Of a stretch of DNA of 64,000 nt, positions 17,017-24,951 are shown in pieces. Made by a program: the position numbers and the translations under genes. Origin of the DNA: Pseudopedobacter alpinus (GTDB lineage Bacteria; Bacteroidota; Bacteroidia; Sphingobacteriales; Sphingobacteriaceae); contig NZ_JBHULV010000021.1 of assembly GCF_042684645.1 (NCBI RefSeq), forward strand, positions 29,740 to 93,739. The letters run 5' to 3'. Position 1 is the first letter of the stretch; every line of letters starts with the position of its first letter. A model generated the notes under the pieces. The model searched no databases. It worked only from the letters and a program-made list of their open reading frames with translations, and was not told the origin of the DNA.

Positions 17017-18161
17017 GCTGTTTCTAGATTTAAAGATTTAACATATAACTCATTCATTTTATTCAAAATCAAAATTTCATCTCCACCATTCATCAAATAA
17101 TCTCTAACAAAATCGCCTGCATGATCTTGAAAATCCATATGTCCAAAATAACGAGGGCGTAAAAAAGCTCTCTCCAAAGCAGGTAAGGTATTTTGAAAAT
17201 ACTGATGGGTGGTGTTGTTAATTCGTTCGTTTTTCCAAGCTTGTAAATGACCTGGCTGTCCGCCGTTATCAGCAAAAATATTTTGTTGAACATATGATGA
17301 ACCTGTAAACTCTGCATATTTTATTGCCTCTGGAATATGCTTAGAAAATGCTGAAACGGCCAAACCTGTTCCGCCTAAAGCGCTTGTCATGTTTTGACCG
17401 TTTAGACTTACTAGATCATAAAAATGAAGTAAGTTTTTGCTGTAGCCGATGCGAGAGTAATTGGAATAGCCGTAAGCAAAAGGACAATAAGCAATATCGT
17501 TAGTGTTTACCATGGCTTCATAAACTTTAATAGGATTTCTATCAAAATTTTCTGGAGCAATGTATTGTGCCAATTCTCTAAAATATTTTAATGCTTTTAC
17601 ACCAATTTCTTGTGATATTACCCGCTCTTGAGACTGAAAAGGTGCATCGCCCAAACTGCAGCAAAACATGTAAAAACTCATTAAAGAATCAATCGGGATT
17701 CCGGCAAAAGCCACCAAACCTTTTTTTGCAAGGTCTAATAAATCATCAAAAGTTTGAGGTAAACTTAATCCTAAAGCTTTGAAAATATCTAACCTTGCAG
17801 CAGCTACAGGTGTTGCAGCATCTATTGGTAAAGCCCATAACTTCTCGCCAAAAACATAACTCTCATAAGATTTGCCTACTGTGTTTTCTTTTTGATCTTG
17901 AATATAATCAGCAGATAAATAATCTGACAATGGTAAAATGGTATTTGTTTTAGCTCCAAATCCTGTCCATGGATGATCTATAACCAATAAATCAAAACGA
18001 ATAGCCAAATCCTCTATGTTGTGATCGGCAAAATCTTGTAAACTTCTTTTCTCCCAGCTGATTTCTATACCAGGATTTAACTCAGAAAATCGCTGAGCGG
18101 TAGCTACCATAGGTAATAAACCTCTGGTATGGTTCCATGTAATCCCTTTTAATCTCTTCAT
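17013..18161 (-). CDS. Signal-less solute-binding-protein-like protein, module subunit 2
   Basis: A second SBP-fold protein of 382 residues starts directly with the mature-type sequence MKRLKGITWNHTRGLLPMVATAQRFSELNPGIEISWEKR. Family-like stretches are LLVIDHPWTGFG, KLWALPIDAATPVAAARLDIF, PQTFDDLLDLAKKG, GGTGLAVSAFSKHIPEAIKYAEF and FADNGGQPGHLQAW. There is no signal peptide or lipobox, and the GH2 stop is only five bases upstream, leaving no room for one. It is much diverged from the other SBP-like protein in the module, so the two are not a recent duplication. The arrangement SBP-CoAT-CoAT-SBP, with overlaps at each SBP/CoAT boundary, suggests that each binding protein partners one transferase. 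Function inferred only. Confidence 0.68.
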   Translation of the reverse strand: MKRLKGITWNHTRGLLPMVATAQRFSELNPGIEISWEKRSLQDFADHNIEDLAIRFDLLVIDHPWTGFGAKTNTILPLSDYLSADYIQDQKENTVGKSYESYVFGEKLWALPIDAATPVAAARLDIFKALGLSLPQTFDDLLDLAKKGLVAFAGIPIDSLMSFYMFCCSLGDAPFQSQERVISQEIGVKALKYFRELAQYIAPENFDRNPIKVYEAMVNTNDIAYCPFAYGYSNYSRIGYSKNLLHFYDLVSLNGQNMTSALGGTGLAVSAFSKHIPEAIKYAEFTGSSYVQQNIFADNGGQPGHLQAWKNERINNTTHQYFQNTLPALERAFLRPRYFGHMDFQDHAGDFVRDYLMNGGDEILILNKMNELYVKSLNLETA

Positions 18162-18166
18162 CCTAT

Positions 18167-21100
18167 CTATTTCAATTTTTTGTATAAGCTTGTTAATGAT
18201 TTCTCATCTACTGAATTCACAGGTTTTAAGTAAAAACTGTAGTGGTAATTCCCAGATTTGATTTGGAATTGTGGTAATGGTGCAGAAACATCACTCCACG
18301 AATCATTACCACCTACTCCCATTTGTTTTAAATCTATATTTACAGTAATAAAACCAGCATCTTTTAAACTATTGGTATGTTTTGCTTTAATGATGTCTTC
18401 TTCTGTATATGGCCAAGCACTCATACTTAAAAGGCTATCTGCTATTATCATTAAACCATCTTTTTGATTTGCAAAGCTCATCCATCTTATGTCTGTGCGG
18501 TTTGCATTTTCTTGGGGATAAACATAAGGCTCGGTAAAATCTTTCAAAGCCATGTGATAAATGCCTACGTCAAAACCAAAAGCCCTATCGATGTAATTTT
18601 CTTGCGGTCCTTTACCATAAAAAGTAATGTTTTGATAATCGTTTGCGATGGCACCTTGTAAACCAACTTTTGGAATATTTGGCAAGGCCGAATTTGCTTT
18701 TAATTGATAATCTACTTTAATTCCACCTTCATTATCAATGGTATAAGTCAAAATAACTTTTGCGCTATCCTTAACAATTTCATAAGTTGATTGGTAAATT
18801 GAGCCAATTGCGTTAATTTCTTTGAAACTTGTTAAAGTAGGCTTAGCATTATACCATTGTTTTAGCTTTTTATTTGGTTTCCACCCTTTACGATCGTTAT
18901 CGGTTTGTGGACGAGTAAAATGTGGCAAAAACGAAGATTTGATTAATTCCTTACCATTTTTAATATATGATGTTAAAGCACCATTTTTAAATGTTATTTT
19001 AAAATCTTTACCATGTAAAATAGCACAATCTTCACATTTAGATTGTGTTAAATCTCCACTCTTTACTGCTTTCAAGCCTAAAAAAAAGTTGCTTATAACT
19101 AATTGATTACTTGCAATTTCATGTCCTTTAGCTGCCCAAGGCAAATCAGTTTTTAGCTTAAAGCTGATGTTCAACAAATACTCGTTACCTAATTTTATTT
19201 TAGGATAAAAAGATTTGATATCTATATCTTTTCTCTCGCCAGCAGGAATATTTAATGATGGAATTTGAACGGTTTTAGTCAAAACTCCGTTTTCTAAGAA
19301 GGTTAAGAAAATATCATAATCGATTAAATTTTTTGAAGCATGTCTATTCTGAATATCTAAAATTCCTTCTTCTTTATTTTTCCAATTTGTTTCTGCGGGT
19401 TGATAAACTCGTTTACATTCATAAATGGCTGCCTTTGGACGTCCATCTGAAGCTACAATTCCGTTGATGCAGAAATTACCATCGTTTGGTTTATCGCCAA
19501 AGTCTCCACCATAGGCGTAAAATTCTTTTCCAGTTGAGTCTTTCTTCAATAAACCTTGATCTTTAAAATCCCAAATACAGCCGCCAATCAATCTATCTCT
19601 AGAGCGGAAAATATCCCAAAACTCTTTCATGTTTCCGGTAGAGTTACCCATAGAATGAGAATATTCTACAAAAATAATTGGACGTTTATCTCCGTTTTGT
19701 TGATTCAACAATAAATCTGGTGTGAAAATTCCAGGATAAAACCTGCTCACCATATCTACATAATATTGGTCTACAGGGTTTTGTAAACGATGTGCATGAT
19801 CTACAGATTTTGGATATTTCGGGTCTGAAGGATCAATATATCCTTCCACAGATGGGCTTCCCATAGCAGGCTCATAGTGCACCGGTCGGGTAATGTCAAA
19901 ATCATGAATCCATGCAGCCATAGCTGCATTATTTGGGCCTCTTCCAGCTTCGTTACCTAAACTCCAAATCACTACACTTGGATGATTTTTATCACGCAAC
20001 ACCATTCTAGTGGTGCGCTCCATAAAGGCAGAAGTCCAAGCTGGATCATTACTCAATTTACCACCCAAACCATGGGTTTCATAATTGGCTTCGTCCATCA
20101 CCATCATACCGTATTTATCACATAATTCATAGAAATATGGATCGTTTGGATAATGACTTGTTCTAATTAAGTTGAAATTGAATTGCTTAAGCGTTTTAAC
20201 ATCTTTCTCTAAATCGGCTCTGCTTAAAGCTTTACCTTTTATAGGGTCGTGGTCGTGGCGGTTCACACCGTATATATAAGTCACCTTTCCGTTGATGAGC
20301 ATTTTTCCGTTTTCTTTAGAAAACTCAATACTTCTAAAACCTACTTTACAACTTTTAGCTTCTAATAAATTTCCTTTTTCATCAACTAAAGAAATTACTA
20401 GTGTATATAAATTTGGCGTTTCATCACTCCACTTCTTTGGATTTTTAACTTCAGTTTCTAATAATCCAAATTTCACATTATCTAATCGAGGATAAATCTC
20501 ATTTACAATAGATTCTGCACTTCTTTGTAAAGGTTTTTGAAAAACAGGTTGATTTTCGTTATCATACAATTGGGCTTTTAATTCATATCCTTCTGGAATA
20601 AATTTGCCGGAGTAATTGTCTAATCTTGGACGCAAACTAAATATCGCATCTTTATAATCTTTATCTAATTTAGTTTGATAATGAAAATCGGCAATACGAA
20701 TTTTGGGCTCAGCTAAAAGCATCACTTCTCGCTGGATTCCACTCATTCGCCAATGATCTTGGTCTTCTAAATAAGCGCCATCGCTCCAGCGTATTACTTG
20801 TACCGAAACTATATTTTCTCCATTTTTTAAATAAGCGGTTGCATTAAACTCTGAAGGCAGGCAAGAATCCTCGCCATAACCTAAAAATTTACCGTTTAAC
20901 CAAACCCTAAAGGCTGAGCTTACTCCTCCAAAATGAAGCGTAATATTCATGTCTTTCCAGTTTGATGGTAGCGTAAAACTTCTTTGATAAGAACCTACTC
21001 CATTATAATCTTGAGGTACAAAAGGAGGATTTACCGGACGAAATGGATAAACAGCACTTTTATAAATAGGTATATCATAACCTTTTAATTCCCAATTAGA

Positions 21101-21439
21101 TGGAACTTCAATTTTATCCCATACTTTAACTTTTTGTAGATAAAAATCTTGAGGAGCATCGGCTGGTTTTGAGGCAAATTTAAAATCCCAATCACCATTT
21201 AAAAGCATCATTCTAGATTTTGTTCTATCGCCTTTTATGGCATCTTCTATAGATGTAAAAGAATAACTAGTCGCTCTTGCTTTATCTCTATTTATTTCTG
21301 TAACCTGAGGCACTTCCCAAGGTTGTGTGTTGTAAATACCCGGCACTATTGGTACAGCGGCAGGTAAACCATCCACAGTTTGAGCAAAAGCCGAAACGCT
21401 TAAAAACAAGAAAAGAATTATATGTTTTATGGATTTCAT
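18167..21439 (-). CDS. GH2 beta-galactosidase, LacZ-type, secreted
   Basis: The enzyme releases beta-linked galactose or a related sugar. Signal peptide MKSIKHIILFLFLSVSAFAQ. GH2 sugar-binding, sandwich and TIM-barrel domains follow in order. The acid/base is Glu497 in SLGNEAGRG and the nucleophile is Glu592 in IIFVEYSHSMGN. A Bgal_small_N-type C-terminal domain (IYQSTYEIV.., FYGKGPQENYIDRAFG) completes the LacZ five-domain plan, and 1090 residues agrees with it. Its start overlaps the stop of the upstream GH2 gene by four bases (ATGA). Specificity for galactose rather than another beta-sugar is a family-level inference. Confidence 0.92.
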   Translation of the reverse strand: MKSIKHIILFLFLSVSAFAQTVDGLPAAVPIVPGIYNTQPWEVPQVTEINRDKARATSYSFTSIEDAIKGDRTKSRMMLLNGDWDFKFASKPADAPQDFYLQKVKVWDKIEVPSNWELKGYDIPIYKSAVYPFRPVNPPFVPQDYNGVGSYQRSFTLPSNWKDMNITLHFGGVSSAFRVWLNGKFLGYGEDSCLPSEFNATAYLKNGENIVSVQVIRWSDGAYLEDQDHWRMSGIQREVMLLAEPKIRIADFHYQTKLDKDYKDAIFSLRPRLDNYSGKFIPEGYELKAQLYDNENQPVFQKPLQRSAESIVNEIYPRLDNVKFGLLETEVKNPKKWSDETPNLYTLVISLVDEKGNLLEAKSCKVGFRSIEFSKENGKMLINGKVTYIYGVNRHDHDPIKGKALSRADLEKDVKTLKQFNFNLIRTSHYPNDPYFYELCDKYGMMVMDEANYETHGLGGKLSNDPAWTSAFMERTTRMVLRDKNHPSVVIWSLGNEAGRGPNNAAMAAWIHDFDITRPVHYEPAMGSPSVEGYIDPSDPKYPKSVDHAHRLQNPVDQYYVDMVSRFYPGIFTPDLLLNQQNGDKRPIIFVEYSHSMGNSTGNMKEFWDIFRSRDRLIGGCIWDFKDQGLLKKDSTGKEFYAYGGDFGDKPNDGNFCINGIVASDGRPKAAIYECKRVYQPAETNWKNKEEGILDIQNRHASKNLIDYDIFLTFLENGVLTKTVQIPSLNIPAGERKDIDIKSFYPKIKLGNEYLLNISFKLKTDLPWAAKGHEIASNQLVISNFFLGLKAVKSGDLTQSKCEDCAILHGKDFKITFKNGALTSYIKNGKELIKSSFLPHFTRPQTDNDRKGWKPNKKLKQWYNAKPTLTSFKEINAIGSIYQSTYEIVKDSAKVILTYTIDNEGGIKVDYQLKANSALPNIPKVGLQGAIANDYQNITFYGKGPQENYIDRAFGFDVGIYHMALKDFTEPYVYPQENANRTDIRWMSFANQKDGLMIIADSLLSMSAWPYTEEDIIKAKHTNSLKDAGFITVNIDLKQMGVGGNDSWSDVSAPLPQFQIKSGNYHYSFYLKPVNSVDEKSLTSLYKKLK

Positions 21440-23844
21440 TTAGTTAAATTCAGTTTTAAAGTTGTAGAATTTAAGCCCGGCGAGCATGCTTTCAAAATAA
21501 CTTCACCAGCCTCATCGCCTTTAATCATGATGACTGCTTTGCCATTAAATAAATTGATGTGATTAGCCTGAAATGATTGTAGATTAGCTTGAAATCCGTT
21601 ATCTACTGCTGAAATTTCAGCATCGCCAACTAACTCAAAAGTGATATTATTCATCGCATCAGGAACTAAAATACGATCTTCATCTGCCACAGAGACCGTA
21701 ATAAAAGAGATTTCTTTACCATCTGCTCTAATAGTTTCTTTATCTGCTTTAAGTGTAATTTGGACTGCCGCTTTTGCAGTTTTAATTTCTTCGGTTAAAA
21801 CAACCTTTCCGTTTGTGCGAGAAACCGCTTTGATGCTACCAGCTTTGTAAATTACCGACCAGCTGACATGAGCCTCATTTTCGGTTTTTCTTCTAATGCC
21901 TTGAGAAATGCCGTTTAGATAAAGTTCAACCTCGTCTGCTTGATTGTAGTAAGCCCAAACTTCTACTTTTTGACCTTCTTTCCAATTCCAATGCGGTAGT
22001 AAATGTAGAACCGGTTTATTGGTCCACTCACTTTGGTACATGTAGTAAACATCTTTTGGTATACCTGCCAAATCAATAATTCCATAATAAGAACTTCTTG
22101 CAGGGTAATTAAATGGATGCGGCTCTCCCAAATAATCAAATCCCGACCAAACAAATAGTCCGGCCATGTAAGGTTTATTTTTTACAGCTAACCAGCTTTC
22201 TTCATGCGATGTTCCCCAATAAGCAGCTACATTATCGTAAGCAGAAACCGTCCAATCGCCATTTAAATTTTCCATGTATTTATTTCTGGAGTTTGCAGGC
22301 CAAAGTTGTACGGTATCTTGCGGCTGTATATAAACTCCTCTTGTAGCTAATGCCGATGCTGTTTCTGTAGCCAAGAAAGTTTTATTTGGAAAACTATCTC
22401 TTAATGTTGCATATAATTTATGCTTATAGTTGAAACCTAAAACGTTTATAGCATCTGCTTTAGTGATAAAATTCTTTTTGGGTTCTAACTCCGTCATGGC
22501 AGTAGTTACTTCACGAGTGGGATCGTATTTTTTTACGATATCTACCAATTCTTTAATAATTTTTGTTCCCGATTGGTCAAATTGCTCTCTAATTTCGTTT
22601 CCTACACTCCACATAAAAACAGATGGATGGTTACGGTCTCTTAGCACCATATCTCTGGTATCACGCTCATGCCATTCCTCAAATTCTAAATGATAATCGA
22701 ATTTGTTTTTTCGTTTTCGCCACATGTCAAAAGACTCATCCATCACTAAAAAGCCCATTTCATCGCATAGATTCAAAAACTCTGCCGAAGGTGGATTATG
22801 GCTCACACGGATGGCGTTTGTGCCCATATCTTTTAAAATTTTTAATTGACGACGGATAGCACTTTCATTAACTACGGCCCCAATTGCGCCTAAATCGTGG
22901 TGCATACAAACGCCTAAAATCTTCATCGCTTTACCATTGAAGAAAAAACCTTTTGCAGTATCAAAATAGAAAGTTCTTATTCCTAGTGGTGTGATATACT
23001 CATCAACTTGATTTTTCCCTACAAGTATTTGGGTTTTAACCTGATATAGGTAAGGATTTTCTGGACTCCATAGCTTCGGATTTTTAACTACAAAATTTTG
23101 GTTTACGCTATTTAGAGAATCTTTTAAATTAAGATTTGAGGACGCTTTGCTTATCGTTTTACCTTTTGCATCTAAAATGGTAGAAATAACTTTAACACTT
23201 TGTAGAGTTGATTGTGAATTTTGAATAGATACCTCCAAGTTAACATTTGCCAATTTTTCATCAACTTTTGGAGTGCTCACAAATGTTCCCCAATGTGCCA
23301 CAGCAATTGGATTGGTGGTAATTAATCTTACGTTTCTATAAATACCTGATCCGGTGTACCATCTGGAGCTTGGTTGTTCAGAATTATCGACCTTTACAGC
23401 GATGTAATGAGCTTTTCCAAAAACGATGTTTTGAGTTAAATCGTAACGATAAGAGCTATAACCATAAGGACGGAAACCTATTTTTTTACCGTTTAAGTAA
23501 ACAGTTGCATTTCTATAAATTCCATCAAACTCGATGTAAATCTTTTTATTTTTATCTGTATAAGCAACGTTAAAAGTTTTAACATACCAGCCTAAACCAG
23601 CTGGTAAAGCCCCTTGTTGACTGGTAGTAGAATGCTTTTCGCTAAAAGCCCCTTTTACACTCCAATCGTGTGGTAATTGTACTTTTTCTAGTTTTGAAGA
23701 ATCTTTAATGGCATATCTTAAAGTAGAATCATCTCCTAAATAGAATTTCCAATTTGCATTAAAATCTTTGCTCACTCTTTGAGAGAAAGCAGCAGAAAAT
23801 GCAAGCATAAAAGTTAAAAACAGATATATTCTTTTCAATATCAT
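21436..23844 (-). CDS. GH2-family glycosidase with extra C-terminal beta domains
   Basis: This is a secreted GH2 enzyme (signal peptide ending AFSAAFSQ) of the shorter Bacteroidota type, 802 residues. The N-terminal jelly-roll holds QLPHDWSVKGAF and SRWYTGSGIYRNV. The barrel has the acid/base Glu417 in MWSVGNEIRE and the nucleophile Glu494 in TFLATETASA. After the barrel come a DUF4982-like segment (KVEVWAYYNQADEVELYLNG) and an Ig-like tail (TLKADKETIRADGKEISFITVSV). Relatives include beta-galactosidases and beta-glucuronidases, and the sequence does not decide between them. It begins three bases after the propeller gene. Confidence 0.88.
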   Translation of the reverse strand: MILKRIYLFLTFMLAFSAAFSQRVSKDFNANWKFYLGDDSTLRYAIKDSSKLEKVQLPHDWSVKGAFSEKHSTTSQQGALPAGLGWYVKTFNVAYTDKNKKIYIEFDGIYRNATVYLNGKKIGFRPYGYSSYRYDLTQNIVFGKAHYIAVKVDNSEQPSSRWYTGSGIYRNVRLITTNPIAVAHWGTFVSTPKVDEKLANVNLEVSIQNSQSTLQSVKVISTILDAKGKTISKASSNLNLKDSLNSVNQNFVVKNPKLWSPENPYLYQVKTQILVGKNQVDEYITPLGIRTFYFDTAKGFFFNGKAMKILGVCMHHDLGAIGAVVNESAIRRQLKILKDMGTNAIRVSHNPPSAEFLNLCDEMGFLVMDESFDMWRKRKNKFDYHLEFEEWHERDTRDMVLRDRNHPSVFMWSVGNEIREQFDQSGTKIIKELVDIVKKYDPTREVTTAMTELEPKKNFITKADAINVLGFNYKHKLYATLRDSFPNKTFLATETASALATRGVYIQPQDTVQLWPANSRNKYMENLNGDWTVSAYDNVAAYWGTSHEESWLAVKNKPYMAGLFVWSGFDYLGEPHPFNYPARSSYYGIIDLAGIPKDVYYMYQSEWTNKPVLHLLPHWNWKEGQKVEVWAYYNQADEVELYLNGISQGIRRKTENEAHVSWSVIYKAGSIKAVSRTNGKVVLTEEIKTAKAAVQITLKADKETIRADGKEISFITVSVADEDRILVPDAMNNITFELVGDAEISAVDNGFQANLQSFQANHINLFNGKAVIMIKGDEAGEVILKACSPGLNSTTLKLNLTK

Positions 23845-23847
23845 AAG

Positions 23848-24948
23848 CTATTTTGTAAATGGTAAAAAGTTAACTTCACTTTTCCCTAAATCTTTTGAAG
23901 TTGCCACTGCAATTCCACGCTGGTCATTTTCATTAACCGCACAATAAAAATGATAAACAACTCCTTTATATTTTAAAACATAAGATTTATGTGCATAAAG
24001 CGCATCATAATCTTTTGATGATTCTATTAAATTTTCTCCTTGCCAATCGGTCCAATTCACTAAATCTTTAGAAACTGCAAAACGATTAAAAGCTCCATTT
24101 CTATCCTGCCAAAATGCACCAAAATAAAACATCACATATTTATCATCTATTCTCTGAATAACCGCATCACCTGTAATCCCGACTGGGTGATGCATTACAG
24201 GATCTACTTTGTAACGTTCCCAATTATTCATATCATCAGAAACTGCCATTCCAATACGCTCGTACCAGCGTGTTTTCTTATTATTCTTCAAAGAATCACC
24301 TACAGCATTATAATACATCACAAATCGATGTCCAGTTAAACGATTTTTATCTGCAATCACCGAGCTTTTGAATAACTTATTTCTGTTTTCCCACCACCTT
24401 ACATTGTCGTCTGAAGAAGATAAAACCGGCATTTCTAACCTTTGCCATTCATGAGCGATAGCAGGATTTTGTTTGGTAAAAGCCATCCCAATTGATAAAG
24501 GCTCAACTTCATAACCTTTCTCTTTACCTCCAAAATAAGACATCCAATAATTGCCATTATATTTATTTAGCTTGTATTTACCGCCCCATTTATAATCCAC
24601 CAAAGCATGATATCCTGCTTTCTGATTAGCGTCCCAAACATCTTCATCAGAAAAAGAAAGTTCTTTACCTTCTTGTTTCCAGTTTAATAAATCATCACTA
24701 CTAGCTAACCAAGTTTCATACCCTCTCCCATCATAAATCAAATAACTCATGTACCATCTACCATTTTTTCTAAAAATGGTAGGGCAATCCATTTTCTGAT
24801 CATTACTCTGAGGAACCATAACCAAACCATATTTATAAGGCGTTTTCACTTCCTCATATATCTTTTGCATCTCCGCATCAGAAATAGCTGTTTGAGCTTG
24901 TAAACTCAAAAAACTAAATACAAATAAGATGATGATTAAATACCTCAT
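23848..24948 (-). CDS. Secreted five-bladed beta-propeller glycosidase (GH43/GH117/GH130-like superfamily)
   Basis: The protein is probably a glycoside hydrolase acting on a furanoside or galactoside. Signal peptide MRYLIIILFVFSFLSLQAQ. The propeller repeats are visible as pairs of W/Y-rich strands ending in an SxDLxNW turn: CPTIFRKNGRWYMSYLIYDG..SSDDLLNW, VSDDMNNWERY, RIDDKYVMFYFGAFW..VSKDLVNW and YKGVVYHFYCAVN. Asp and Glu candidates occur at blade starts (MDCPTI, TGDAVI), but I could not assign a catalytic triad or a CAZy family with confidence. It lies three bases from both neighbours, within the glycosidase part of the operon. Confidence 0.65.
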   Translation of the reverse strand: MRYLIIILFVFSFLSLQAQTAISDAEMQKIYEEVKTPYKYGLVMVPQSNDQKMDCPTIFRKNGRWYMSYLIYDGRGYETWLASSDDLLNWKQEGKELSFSDEDVWDANQKAGYHALVDYKWGGKYKLNKYNGNYWMSYFGGKEKGYEVEPLSIGMAFTKQNPAIAHEWQRLEMPVLSSSDDNVRWWENRNKLFKSSVIADKNRLTGHRFVMYYNAVGDSLKNNKKTRWYERIGMAVSDDMNNWERYKVDPVMHHPVGITGDAVIQRIDDKYVMFYFGAFWQDRNGAFNRFAVSKDLVNWTDWQGENLIESSKDYDALYAHKSYVLKYKGVVYHFYCAVNENDQRGIAVATSKDLGKSEVNFLPFTK

Positions 24949-24951
24949 GGT

